Shown: positions 37,024-45,587 of the stretch, piece after piece
How positions within the stretch are numbered: the first letter of the stretch is position 1
Layout: each line of letters begins with the position of its first letter
From: Bradyrhizobium niftali
GTDB lineage: Bacteria > Pseudomonadota > Alphaproteobacteria > Rhizobiales > Xanthobacteraceae
Reading direction: 5' to 3'
Assembly: GCF_004571025.1 (NCBI RefSeq)
Contig: NZ_SPQT01000010.1
Coordinates: forward strand, 124,001-188,000
Length of the DNA: 64,000 nt
Notes under the pieces: model-generated
Database searches by the model: none
Seen by the model: the letters and a program-made list of their open reading frames with translations, nothing else
What the model was told of the DNA's origin: nothing
Translations under genes and position numbers: made by a program

Positions 37024-38043
37024 ATGAGCGCAGCAGAAGAAGTCGTCGCCGAAGGCCACCAGGCGGTCGAGGCTGTTCCGAAGCGGGCCATGACGCTGGG
37101 CACCGGCACCTCGCTGGTGGTGCTGGCGGCACTGCTGATCGCGCCCGTCTTCGTCAAGAACTTCATCATCTTCCAGATGACGATGCTCCTGATCTACGGG
37201 CTCGCGGTGCTGGCGCTGAACATCCTGACCGGCGGCTCCGGCCAGTTCTCGCTCGGCCAGAGCGCGTTCTACGCGGTCGGCGCCTATACGACCGCGGTGC
37301 TGATGGAGCACTTCAACGTCAATTACGCGCTTACGCTGCCGATCGCCGGCGTCGTCTGCTTCGGCTTCGGCTTCCTGTTCGGCCAGCCGGCGCTGCGGCT
37401 CTCCGGCGTCTACCTCGCGCTCGCGACCTTCGCGCTCGCCACGGCCATGCCGCAGCTCCTCAAGCTGAACTTCCTCGAGCACTGGACCGGCGGCGTGCAG
37501 GGCCTCGTCGTCACCAAGCCCGATGCGCCGTTCGGCCTGCCGATGTCGCAGGACATGTGGCTGTACTACTTCACGCTCGTGGTCGTGATTGCGATCTACA
37601 TCTTCTCGGTGAACCTGCTGCGCTCCCGCTCGGGCCGCGCCTTCATGGCGATCCGCGACAACGAGATCGCGGCCTCCGCCATGGGCGTCGACGTCGCGCT
37701 GTACAAGACGCTGGCCTTCGGCGTGTCCGCCGCCATCACCGGCGTCGCCGGCTCGCTCGGCGCCATCGCGGTGCAGTTCGTGGCCCCGGACAGCTACACC
37801 ATCACGCTGGCGATCTCGCTGTTCCTCGGCATGGTCGTCGGTGGCGTGGGCTGGCTGCCCGGCTCGATCGTCGGTGCCGCCTTCATCATCTTCGTGCCGA
37901 ACATCGCGGAGGGCATCTCCAAGGGCCTCTCCGGCGCCGTGTTCGGCGTGCTCCTGTTCGCCGTCATCTACCTCGTGCCGCACGGCGCAAGGCAAGTCGC
38001 AATCATGGGCCAGCAACTCGCCGGAAGGCTCAGGAAGAACTGA
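37024..38043 (+). CDS. livM: ABC transporter permease, LivM type
   Basis: 339 residues. A hydrophilic N-terminal tail of about 30 residues precedes the LivM core: LNILTGGSGQFSLGQSAFYA, the coupling loop RSRSGRAFMAIRDNEIAASA, and SLFLGMVVGGVGWLPGSIVG. The start is the ATG at 37024, two bases after the livH stop; a TTG six bases earlier overlaps that stop and is less likely. Pairs with livH in the inner membrane. Confidence 0.92.
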   Translation: MSAAEEVVAEGHQAVEAVPKRAMTLGTGTSLVVLAALLIAPVFVKNFIIFQMTMLLIYGLAVLALNILTGGSGQFSLGQSAFYAVGAYTTAVLMEHFNVNYALTLPIAGVVCFGFGFLFGQPALRLSGVYLALATFALATAMPQLLKLNFLEHWTGGVQGLVVTKPDAPFGLPMSQDMWLYYFTLVVVIAIYIFSVNLLRSRSGRAFMAIRDNEIAASAMGVDVALYKTLAFGVSAAITGVAGSLGAIAVQFVAPDSYTITLAISLFLGMVVGGVGWLPGSIVGAAFIIFVPNIAEGISKGLSGAVFGVLLFAVIYLVPHGARQVAIMGQQLAGRLRKN

Positions 38044-38069
38044 AAACCTCATTAAGGAAGGAGACTAAA

Positions 38070-39299
38070 TTGTTTCTTGGAAGAATACTGCGAACCACCG
38101 CACTCGTAACGGCGGTCGCGACCCTCGGCTCCGGCGCAGCACTCGCTCAGAAGAAATACGACACCGGCGCGTCCGATACCGAGATCAAGATCGGCAACAT
38201 CATGCCGTACAGCGGTCCGGCGTCGGCCTATGGCATCATCGGCAAGACCGAAGAAGCCTATTTCAAGATGATCAACGACAAGGGCGGCATCAACGGCCGC
38301 AAGATCAACTTCGTCACCTATGACGACGGCTATTCGCCGCCGAAGGCCGTGGAGCAGGTCCGCAAGCTGGTCGAGAGCGACGAAGTGCTGGCCGTCTTCA
38401 ACCCGCTCGGCACGCCTTCGAACAGCGCGATCCAGAAATACCTGAACGCCAAGAAGATCCCGCAGCTCTTCGTCGCCACCGGCGCCACCAAGTGGAACGA
38501 CCCGAAGAACTTCCCCTGGACCATAGGCTGGCAGCCCTCCTACCAGAGCGAAGCGCAGATCTACGCGAAATGGCTGATGAAGGAAAAGCCGGACGCCAAG
38601 GTCGCGATCCTCTACCAGAACGACGATTTCGGCAAAGACTACCTCAAGGGGACCAAGGATGGGCTCGGCGCCAAGGCGGCGTCGACCATCATCATGGAGG
38701 AGAGCTACGAGGTGTCCGAGCCGTCGATCGACGGCCACATCGTCAAGATCAAGGCCGCCAATCCCGACGTGCTGCTGATCTATGCGACCCCGAAGTTCGC
38801 GGCCCAGACCATCAAGAAGACCGCCGAGCTCAGCTGGAAGCCGCTCCAGATCCTCACCAACGTGTCGATCTCGGTCGGCAGCGTGATGAAGCCGGCCGGC
38901 TTCGAGAATGCGCAGGGCGTGCTGTCGGCAGCCTATGCCAAGGACTCGACGGATCCGCAGTGGAACAACGACCCCGGCATGAAGAAGTGGAACGAGTTCG
39001 TCGACAAGTACATGCCGGGTGCCGACAAGTCCGACACCAGCATGGTCTACGGCTATGGCGCCGCGTCGACGCTCGCCAAGGCGCTGGAAATGTGCGGTGA
39101 CGATCTCACCCGCGCCAACCTCATGAAGCAAGCCGCTTCGTTGAAGGATTTTGCACCGGACACCCTGCTCCCCGGTGTCAAGATCAACACCGGCGCCACC
39201 GATTTCGCCCCGATCGCGCAGCTCCAGATGCAGCGCTTCAAGGGCGAGAGGTGGGAACTGTTCGGCGAGATCATCAGCGGCGACGTCGCCTCCGAGTGA
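38070..39299 (+). CDS. livK: ABC transporter substrate-binding protein, paralogue 1
   Basis: 409 residues, type I periplasmic binding fold. Signal peptide of about 26 residues cleaved after AALA, giving a mature start QKKYDTGASD. Body: IKIGNIMPYSGPASAYGIIG, YQNDDFGKDYLKGTKDGLGA, KFAAQTIKKTAELSWKPLQI. The start codon is TTG with GGAG six bases upstream; no ATG is available before the signal peptide. First of three tandem paralogues fed into the livGFHM membrane complex, with a strong terminator after it. In R. palustris related proteins beside the pim genes bind dicarboxylates or fatty acids (from memory, not checked). Confidence 0.9.
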   Translation: MFLGRILRTTALVTAVATLGSGAALAQKKYDTGASDTEIKIGNIMPYSGPASAYGIIGKTEEAYFKMINDKGGINGRKINFVTYDDGYSPPKAVEQVRKLVESDEVLAVFNPLGTPSNSAIQKYLNAKKIPQLFVATGATKWNDPKNFPWTIGWQPSYQSEAQIYAKWLMKEKPDAKVAILYQNDDFGKDYLKGTKDGLGAKAASTIIMEESYEVSEPSIDGHIVKIKAANPDVLLIYATPKFAAQTIKKTAELSWKPLQILTNVSISVGSVMKPAGFENAQGVLSAAYAKDSTDPQWNNDPGMKKWNEFVDKYMPGADKSDTSMVYGYGAASTLAKALEMCGDDLTRANLMKQAASLKDFAPDTLLPGVKINTGATDFAPIAQLQMQRFKGERWELFGEIISGDVASE

Positions 39300-39328
39300 C
39301 ACGCTGACGCAATAGTCCAACCGCAAGG

Positions 39329-39359
39329 AAGCCCCCGCGATCGCTCGCGGGGGCTTTTT
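39329..39359 (+). terminator. Rho-independent terminator after livK paralogue 1
   Basis: AAGCCCCCGCGA, TCGC loop, TCGCGGGGGCTT, then TTTG. Twelve-bp perfect stem with T-run, about 30 bases past the stop. Confidence 0.85.
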
Positions 39360-39420
39360 GTTGACGTCGGGCGTCAATCTTGTTCAATGCGGCCCTGATC
39401 CAGCTCGGGGTAGGAGAACA

Positions 39421-40647
39421 ATGACTGCCGGTCGTTTTCAGGTTGCGGCCCTTTCGGCTGCACTCGCGTTGTGCACTGCGATGACTGGCCCGGTGCTGGC
39501 GCAAAAGAAATACGACAGCGGCGCTTCCGATACCGAGATCAAGATCGGCAACATCATGCCCTATAGCGGGCCGGCCTCCGCCTATGCCGCGATCGGCAGG
39601 ACCGAGGAAGCCTATTTCAACAAGATCAATGCCGAGGGCGGCGTCAACGGCCGCAAGATCAAGTTCATCTCCTACGACGACGGCTATTCGCCGCCGAAAA
39701 CGGTGGAGCAGGCGCGCAAGCTGGTCGAGAGCGACGGGGTGCTGCTCATCTTCGGCTCGCTCGGCACCTCCACCAACGGCGCGATCCGCAAATACATGAA
39801 CGAGAAGAAGGTGCCGCAATTGTTCGTGGCGAGCGGCGCCTCGAAATGGAACGATCCCAGGCAATATCCCTGGACCATGGGCTGGCAGCCGAGCTACGCG
39901 AGCGAGGCGCGCATCTATGCCAAGTACATCATGAAGGAGAAGCCGGACGCGAAGATCGGTGTGCTCTACCAGAACGACGATTTCGGCAAGGACTATCTGA
40001 AGGGGCTGAAGGCCGGCTTGAGGGCCAAGGCGTCGATGATCGTGATGGAAGAGGCCTACGACACCTCGGAGCCCGCGGTCGACGAGCACGTCGTGAAGCT
40101 GAAGGCCTCGGGCGCCGACGTCCTGATCAGCATCACCACGCCGAAATTCGCCGCGCAAGCGATCAAGAAGGCGGCCGAGATCAGCTGGCATCCGACCCAC
40201 ATCCTCTCCAACGTCTCGGCCTCGGTCGGCGGCGTGCTGGAGCCGGCGGGGCTCGAAATCTCGCAAGGCATCCTGTCGGCCAGCTACACCAAGGACGGCT
40301 CCGACCCGCAATGGAACGCCGATGAGGGCATGAAGAAGTTCTATGACTTCCTCGCGCACTACGATCCGAAGGCGAACAAGCTCGATACCGGCGTGGTGTT
40401 CGGATACGCCGCGGCCCAGACCATGGTGAAGGTGCTGCAGATGTGCGGCGACGACCTCACCCGCGAGAACGTCATGAAGCAGGCCGCCAGCCTGAAGGAT
40501 TTCGCGCCGGACACGCTGCTGCCCGGTATCAGGATCAACACCGCACCGGACAATTTCGCCCCGATCGAACAGCTCCAGATGATGCGGTTCAAGGGCAGGA
40601 AATGGGAGCTGTTCGGCGACATCATCTCGAGCGAGATGGGCAACTGA
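39421..40647 (+). CDS. livK: ABC transporter substrate-binding protein, paralogue 2
   Basis: 408 residues, clearly homologous along its length to paralogue 1: signal peptide cleaved after PVLA, mature QKKYDSGASD, IKIGNIMPYSGPASAYAAIG, YQNDDFGKDYLKGLKAGLRA. ATG at 39421 with GTAGGAG about six bases upstream. Binding-region differences (for example SLGTSTNGAIRKYMNEKK for NPLGTPSNSAIQKYLNAK) suggest altered ligand range. Its own terminators on both sides imply separate transcription from the other copies, or read-through attenuation. Confidence 0.9.
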   Translation: MTAGRFQVAALSAALALCTAMTGPVLAQKKYDSGASDTEIKIGNIMPYSGPASAYAAIGRTEEAYFNKINAEGGVNGRKIKFISYDDGYSPPKTVEQARKLVESDGVLLIFGSLGTSTNGAIRKYMNEKKVPQLFVASGASKWNDPRQYPWTMGWQPSYASEARIYAKYIMKEKPDAKIGVLYQNDDFGKDYLKGLKAGLRAKASMIVMEEAYDTSEPAVDEHVVKLKASGADVLISITTPKFAAQAIKKAAEISWHPTHILSNVSASVGGVLEPAGLEISQGILSASYTKDGSDPQWNADEGMKKFYDFLAHYDPKANKLDTGVVFGYAAAQTMVKVLQMCGDDLTRENVMKQAASLKDFAPDTLLPGIRINTAPDNFAPIEQLQMMRFKGRKWELFGDIISSEMGN

Positions 40648-40753
40648 ATCAGCTCAACTCAAAATCGCTCTGTACGAATTAAGCAACTCAAGACAGCCGT
40701 GCTGTCTCGCACTCGCACACGAGACCGCGCCCGTCCTTGACTACTAAAGAAGC

Positions 40754-40784
40754 AGCCCCTGCGACGCCGTTGCAGGGGCTTTCT
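40754..40784 (+). terminator. Terminator after livK paralogue 2
   Basis: AGCCCCTGC, nine-base loop, GCAGGGGCT, then TTCT. Nine-bp perfect stem about 105 bases after the stop codon. Confidence 0.7.
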
Positions 40785-40885
40785 GTTGAAGGCACAGGAC
40801 AAATCGTATTGAATTGCGGCCGCGTCGCCAAAAACAATCAAGACAAGAAACGGGGCGCACACACCAAGAAAATAGGGAGATAGGA

Positions 40886-42115
40886 ATGCCCGCTGTCACC
40901 GGCAAACTTGCGGCCGCGTCACTGGCGCTTGCGCTCATTGCGGCCTCGGCCTCCACTGCATCGGCCCAGAAGAAATACGATACCGGCGCGACCGACACCG
41001 AGATCAAGATCGGCAACATCATGCCCTACAGCGGACCGGCCTCCGCCTACGGCATCATCGGGCGGACCGAAGCCGCCTATTTCAAGAAGATCAACGAAGA
41101 GGGCGGCATCAACGGCCGCAAGATCAACTATATCAGCTATGACGACGCCTATTCGCCGCCGAAGACGGTCGAGCAGGCGCGCAAGCTGGTCGAGAGCGAC
41201 GAGGTCCTGTTCATCTTCAACTCGCTCGGCACGCCGCCGAACTCGGCGATCCAGAAATACATGAACTCGAAGAAGGTGCCGCAGCTGTTCGTCGCCACCG
41301 GCGCCACCAAGTGGAACGATCCGCAGAACTTCCCCTGGACGATGGGCTGGCAGCCCAACTACCAGAGCGAGACGCAGATCTATGCGAAGTGGCTCTTGAA
41401 GAACAAGCCGGATGCCAAGATCGCCGTGCTCTACCAGAACGACGATTACGGCAAGGACTATCTGAAGGGCCTGAAGGACGGCCTGGGCGCCAAGGCGGCC
41501 TCGATGATCGTGATCGAGGAGAGCTATGAGACCTCCGAGCCGACCATCGACAACCACATCGTCAAGCTGAAATCGACCGGCGCCGACGTGTTCATGAACA
41601 TCACGACGCCGAAATTCGCCGCGCAGGCGATCAAGAAGAATTCCGAGATCGGCTGGAAGCCGCTGCACTTCCTCAACAACGTCTCGGCCTCCGTCGGCAG
41701 CGTGATGAAGCCCGCCGGCTTCGAGAACGGCCAGGACATCATCTCGGCCGACTATCTGAAGGACGTGTCGGATCCTGCGTGGAACAACGATCCCGGCATG
41801 AAGGAGTTTTTGGCATTCATGACCAAATACTTCCCCGAGGGCGACAAGCTCGATAAGGGCACCATCGTCGGCTATGCCGTGGCACAGACGCTGGTCCAGG
41901 TGCTGAAGCAGTGCGGCGACAATCTCACTCGCGAGAACGTCATGAAGCAGGCGGCGAACCTGAAGGACTTCCGCACCGAGGCGCTGCTGCCGGGCGTGAA
42001 GATCAACACCTCGCCGACCGATTTCGCACCGATCAGCCAGCTGCAGCTCGAGAAGTTCAAGGGCGAGAAGTGGGAGCTGTTCGGCGACGTGATCAGCGCC
42101 GACGTCGGCGGCTAG
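40886..42115 (+). CDS. livK: ABC transporter substrate-binding protein, paralogue 3
   Basis: 409 residues. Signal peptide cleaved after ASTASA, mature QKKYDTGATD; IKIGNIMPYSGPASAYGIIG, YQNDDYGKDYLKGLKDGLGA, KFAAQAIKKNSEIGWKPLHF. Closer in feel to paralogue 1 around the hinge (NSLGTPPNSAIQKYMNSK). Leader AGGGAGATAGGA before ATG 40886. Ends the dicarboxylate-type transporter block, with a strong terminator. Three binding proteins for one membrane complex would broaden the cargo range. Confidence 0.9.
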   Translation: MPAVTGKLAAASLALALIAASASTASAQKKYDTGATDTEIKIGNIMPYSGPASAYGIIGRTEAAYFKKINEEGGINGRKINYISYDDAYSPPKTVEQARKLVESDEVLFIFNSLGTPPNSAIQKYMNSKKVPQLFVATGATKWNDPQNFPWTMGWQPNYQSETQIYAKWLLKNKPDAKIAVLYQNDDYGKDYLKGLKDGLGAKAASMIVIEESYETSEPTIDNHIVKLKSTGADVFMNITTPKFAAQAIKKNSEIGWKPLHFLNNVSASVGSVMKPAGFENGQDIISADYLKDVSDPAWNNDPGMKEFLAFMTKYFPEGDKLDKGTIVGYAVAQTLVQVLKQCGDNLTRENVMKQAANLKDFRTEALLPGVKINTSPTDFAPISQLQLEKFKGEKWELFGDVISADVGG

Positions 42116-42140
42116 CCGCCAGCAGGATCCAAATATGCGA

Positions 42141-42174
42141 AAGCCCCCTGCGAGCCTCTCGCGGGGGGCTTTTT
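42141..42174 (+). terminator. Rho-independent terminator after livK paralogue 3
   Basis: AAGCCCCCTGCGAG, CCT loop, CTCGCGGGGGGCTT, then TT. Fourteen-bp stem with one G-T pair, 25 bases past the stop. Confidence 0.85.
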
Positions 42175-42197
42175 GCTGCACGGCGATTATGATCACG

Positions 42198-42211
42198 CGA
42201 TTGCACAATCG
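42198..42211. promoter_or_regulatory. Small dyad upstream of the glycerate kinase gene
   Basis: CGATTG-CA-CAATCG, perfect 6-bp arms, about 100 bases before the ATG. Might be an operator; no regulator gene is adjacent. Weak evidence. Confidence 0.3.
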
Positions 42212-42309
42212 AATGATGGTAAACCCTGCTTACGCTTTCGCGCATGATACGGTAGGCAGGTGAACGGCGAATTCGCCACCATCGCTTCAGTCTGCTCAAG
42301 GCCATCGTC

Positions 42310-43593
42310 ATGACCGACCGACGTCCCCTGCTCCGCGCGCTCTACGACGCCGCCGTTGCCGCCGCGCATCCGAATACAATTCTGGCGCCGCATCTGCGGC
42401 CGGCCCCAAAAGGACGCGTGATCTGCCTCGCCGCCGGCAAGGGCGCCGGCGCGATGGCCGCGGCCGCCGAGCGGCATTATCTCGACGTGCTGAAGCTCGC
42501 GCCGGAGCGGCTGGTCGGCATCGCCACCACACGCCACGGCTACGGTGTGCCGACCCGCCGCATCCGCGTGGTCGAAGCCGGCCATCCCGTGCCCGATGAA
42601 GCCGGCCTCAAGGGCGCGGCCGACACGCTCGCGCTCGCGGGCGAGGCCGGGCCCGACGATCTGCTTCTGGTGCTGCTCACCGGCGGCGGATCGGCGAACT
42701 GGATCGCGCCGGTGGACGGCATCAGCTTTGTGCAGAAGCAGGCGGTCAACAGGGCGCTCTTGCGTTCGGGCGCGCCGATCGGCGAGATGAACGTCGTGCG
42801 CAAGCATCTGTCGCGGATCAAGGGCGGCCGGCTGGCGCGCGCCGGCAGCAACGCCGCCGAGATCGTGACGCTCGCGATCTCCGACGTACCGCATGACGAT
42901 CCCTCCGCGATCGCCTCCGGCCCCACCGTGCCCGATCCGACCACGCTGGCCGATGCGCGCGCGATCGTGGCCAGGTACAAGCTCGATATCGACGATGCCG
43001 TGCGCCGCGCGCTCGACGATCCCAACAACGAGAGCTGCAAGCCTGATGATGCCGCCTTCGCGCGCGCGTCGTTCGAATTGATCGCGCGGCCCAAGCAGTC
43101 GCTCGACGCCGCGGTGAAGCTCGCGAAAGAGGCCGGCTACGAGACGATCGATCTCGGCGCCGATCTCGAAGGCGAGGCGCGCGAGGTCGCGGCCAGTCAT
43201 GCCGAACTGGCGTTGCAGGCGCGCGCGCAGGGCAAGCGCATCGCGATCCTCTCCGGCGGCGAGCTTACGGTCACCGTGCGCGGCCAGGGGCGCGGCGGTC
43301 CGAACCAGGAATACGCGCTGGCTCTCGCCGCCCTGCTGAAGGACACGGCCGGCATCTCCGCGCTCGCGGGCGACACCGACGGCGCCGATGGTGGCGCCGG
43401 CCACCCCACCGACCCCGCAGGCGCGCTGATCGACGCGGCGACGTTTGCGAAGATGAAGGCGCTGGCGCTCCAGCCGCAGGCCTATCTCGACAACAACGAC
43501 GCGACGGCGTTCTTCGAGGCGACCGGCGATCTGCTGATGCCCGGCCCGACGCTGACCAACGTGAACGATATCCGGGTGATCCTGGTGGATTGA
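42310..43593 (+). CDS. Glycerate 2-kinase (MOFRL/TtuD family)
   Basis: 427 residues. Motifs of the family: ICLAAGKGAGAMAAAAERHY, GIATTRHGYGVPTRRIRVVEAGHP region (split here for length), VLLTGGGSANWIAPVDGISF, VVRKHLSRIKGGRLARAGSN, SDVPHDDPSAIASGPTVPDP, and C-terminal MOFRL segment GRGGPNQEYALALAALL with DTDGADGGAGHPTD. Phosphorylates D-glycerate (older name hydroxypyruvate reductase is misleading). Serves glyoxylate, serine or sugar-acid metabolism. Stands alone between a terminator and an R4 repeat. Confidence 0.9.
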   Translation: MTDRRPLLRALYDAAVAAAHPNTILAPHLRPAPKGRVICLAAGKGAGAMAAAAERHYLDVLKLAPERLVGIATTRHGYGVPTRRIRVVEAGHPVPDEAGLKGAADTLALAGEAGPDDLLLVLLTGGGSANWIAPVDGISFVQKQAVNRALLRSGAPIGEMNVVRKHLSRIKGGRLARAGSNAAEIVTLAISDVPHDDPSAIASGPTVPDPTTLADARAIVARYKLDIDDAVRRALDDPNNESCKPDDAAFARASFELIARPKQSLDAAVKLAKEAGYETIDLGADLEGEAREVAASHAELALQARAQGKRIAILSGGELTVTVRGQGRGGPNQEYALALAALLKDTAGISALAGDTDGADGGAGHPTDPAGALIDAATFAKMKALALQPQAYLDNNDATAFFEATGDLLMPGPTLTNVNDIRVILVD

Positions 43594-43627
43594 GAGAGCG
43601 CGCTCCGCGCTCCGCGCTCCGCTGCGT

Positions 43628-43800
43628 TCCCTCCCCCCTTGCGGGGGAGGGCTAGGGAGAGGGGTGCCACACGACGCGCTCTCTCGATGGAGTGCGCACC
43701 AAGTGTCCACCGTTGTCGGCCGCGCGCTAGACGTCGCGTACCTTTTGCTGGGCTACCCCCCCTCCCCTGCCCTCCCCCGCAAGGGGGGAGGGAGCGGAGA
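43628..43800. repeat. Palindromic intergenic repeat, family R4 (copy 4)
   Basis: TTCCCTCCCCCCTTGCGGGG at one end and CCCCGCAAGGGGGGAGGGA at the other, 100 bases apart, between convergent genes. The tandem CGCGCTCCGCGCTCCGCGCT-like triplication at 43599-43620 lies just before it. Confidence 0.75.
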
Positions 43801-43820
43801 GAGCGTGCGGTTAAGCCCCC

Positions 43821-44360
43821 TCAAAATTCGTTGGCGATCTTCGAGAGCATCTCGATCAGGGCTTCGCGATTGGCCTGGCCGAGCAGGTCGTTCAGCCGCG
43901 CCTCGTGCTTGGTGGCGACGAGCTTTTTCGCCCGCGTCAGCACGGCCTTGCCCTTGTCGGTCAGAACCAGGATATGCGAGCGGCGGTCGTTGGTGGAGCG
44001 GATCCGCGCGCAAAGGTCGCGGCTTTCGAGATTGTCGAGCAGGGCCACGAAATTCGGGCGCAGGATGCCGAGGGTGGAGGCGATCTCGGTCTGGTTACGC
44101 CCCGGGTTCTTCTCGACCAGCAGCAGCACCGAGAACTGCGCGGGCGTGAGCTGGAGCGAGGCCATGCAGCGCAGGAAGTTCTCGAACACCTTGAGCTGCG
44201 CCCGCTTCAGGACGTAGCCGAGCTGTTCGGAGAGCTCGCCGAGCTGGAGGGCTTCGGCTGCCCCCTGGGCCTCGGCCGCGTCCTTGCGGCCCTTGGCCGT
44301 GTCGGCAGGCTTTTCAGAGGACTTTTCGGCGGTTTTGTCAGCGGTTTTGGAAACGGTCAT
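43821..44360 (-). CDS. MarR-family transcriptional regulator
   Basis: 179 residues. A Lys/Ala-rich N-terminal tail of about 38 residues precedes a MarR core: LSEQLGYVLKRAQLKVFENF, LTPAQFSVLLLVEKNPGRNQ, recognition helix TEIASTLGILRPNFVALLDN, and the wing DRRSHILVLTDKGKAVL. Divergent from the livH-livMG-livF operon with a large AT-rich dyad between them. In R. palustris the MarR protein CouR controls p-coumarate genes including a liv-type transporter and binds p-coumaroyl-CoA. Context and shared operator motif suggest this is the local equivalent. Confidence 0.9.
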   Translation of the reverse strand: MTVSKTADKTAEKSSEKPADTAKGRKDAAEAQGAAEALQLGELSEQLGYVLKRAQLKVFENFLRCMASLQLTPAQFSVLLLVEKNPGRNQTEIASTLGILRPNFVALLDNLESRDLCARIRSTNDRRSHILVLTDKGKAVLTRAKKLVATKHEARLNDLLGQANREALIEMLSKIANEF

Positions 44361-44417
44361 CGCCTCGTGCTCGTAATCCCGCTAAATTCGGGACGGGTCG
44401 CCCCGCCACCCTTGAAG

Positions 44418-44454
44418 TTATATTTGATAATTGTTATGGACCATATCAAATATA
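44418..44454. promoter_or_regulatory. Double MarR operator (motif M, sites 1 and 2)
   Basis: TATATTTGATA (44419-44429) and TATCAAATATA (44444-44454) are perfect reverse complements, 14 bases apart. The left half read as a 13-mer is TTATATTTGATAA, matching 10 of 13 bases of the dyad upstream of pobA/dctP. Strongly AT-rich island between marR and livH. Confidence 0.65.
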
Positions 44455-44539
44455 GTCAGCGCATTTCAATGGCTGTGAGCGGACCGTCCACCGCAATTGC
44501 GGAGACCGGTCCTTAATCTTTGAGGGGGAGCGTCCGGTC

Positions 44540-45580
44540 TTGAACACCACTATCATGCTGTTCCTGGTGCAGGACGGCATCACCAATGGCGCGATCTATG
44601 CGCTGCTCGGCCTCGCGCTGGTGCTGGTGTTCGCCGTTACCCGCGTCATTCTCATTCCCCAGGGCGAGTTCGTCACCTATGGCGCGCTGACCTATGCCTC
44701 GCTGGCCGCGGGCCAGATGCCGGGCACGGCAAAACTCGCGCTCGCCCTCGGCATCGGCGCCTTCGCCTTCGACCTGTTCGCGGCCCGCAAGGCGCTGCAT
44801 GGCCGGCTGATCCTGCGCAGCGTCCTCACCAATATCGTGCTGCCCGGCATCGTGCTGGCGCTGACCGTCTACTTCGCCGCCCAGAAGCCGCCGGTGGCGA
44901 TCTGCATCGTGCTGTCGCTGGTGATCGTGGCGATGATTGGCCTCTATCTCTACCGCGTCGCGTTCCAGCCGCTGGCGCACACCTCCGTGCTGGTGCTGCT
45001 GATCGCGTCGGTGGGCGTTCACCTCGCGCTGCAGGGACTGGGCCTCCTGTTCTTCGGCGCCGAAGGCCAGCGCGGACCTGCCGTGCTGTCCGGCTCTTTC
45101 ACCGCCGGCGCGCTGCGCTTCACCGGCCAGAGCATCACCGTCTACGGCATCACCATCGCCTTCATCGTCGGGCTCTGGCTGTTCTTCGGCCTGACGCTCT
45201 ACGGCAAGGCGCTGCGCGCGACCGCCGTGAACCGGTTAGGGGCGCGGCTGGCCGGCATCCGCACCACGCTGTCCGGGCAGATCGCCTTCCTGCTGGCGTC
45301 CGTCATCGGCGCGCTGTCGGGCATCATGATCGTGCCGATCACGACGCTCTATTACGACAGCGGCTTCCTGATCGGGCTGAAGGGTTTCGTCGCCGCGATC
45401 ATCGGCGGCCTCGTCAGCTACCCCCTCACCGCCGTCGCGGCGCTGTTCGTCGGCATCGTCGAGGCGTTCTCGTCCTTCTACGCCTCCAACTACAAGGAAG
45501 TGATCGTCTTCATGCTGCTGATCCCCGTGCTGCTGCTGCGCTCGCTCGCCGCGCCCGCGGTCGAGGAAGAGAAGGACTGA
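44540..45580 (+). CDS. livH: ABC transporter permease, LivH type (aromatic-acid locus)
   Basis: 346 residues, hydrophobic throughout. QDGITNGAIYALLGLALVLV and ILIPQGEFVTYGALTYASLA are the LivH signature, and FIVGLWLFFGLTLYGKALRA with RLGARLAGIRTTLSGQ forms the coupling loop. It has an extra pair of membrane segments (about residues 85-140) relative to the LivH at 36143. Start taken as TTG 44540 with GGGGGAG nine bases upstream; the ATG 15 bases on is an alternative. First gene of a liv operon with no binding protein. Confidence 0.88.
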   Translation: MNTTIMLFLVQDGITNGAIYALLGLALVLVFAVTRVILIPQGEFVTYGALTYASLAAGQMPGTAKLALALGIGAFAFDLFAARKALHGRLILRSVLTNIVLPGIVLALTVYFAAQKPPVAICIVLSLVIVAMIGLYLYRVAFQPLAHTSVLVLLIASVGVHLALQGLGLLFFGAEGQRGPAVLSGSFTAGALRFTGQSITVYGITIAFIVGLWLFFGLTLYGKALRATAVNRLGARLAGIRTTLSGQIAFLLASVIGALSGIMIVPITTLYYDSGFLIGLKGFVAAIIGGLVSYPLTAVAALFVGIVEAFSSFYASNYKEVIVFMLLIPVLLLRSLAAPAVEEEKD

Positions 45581-45587
45581 CGCCAAG

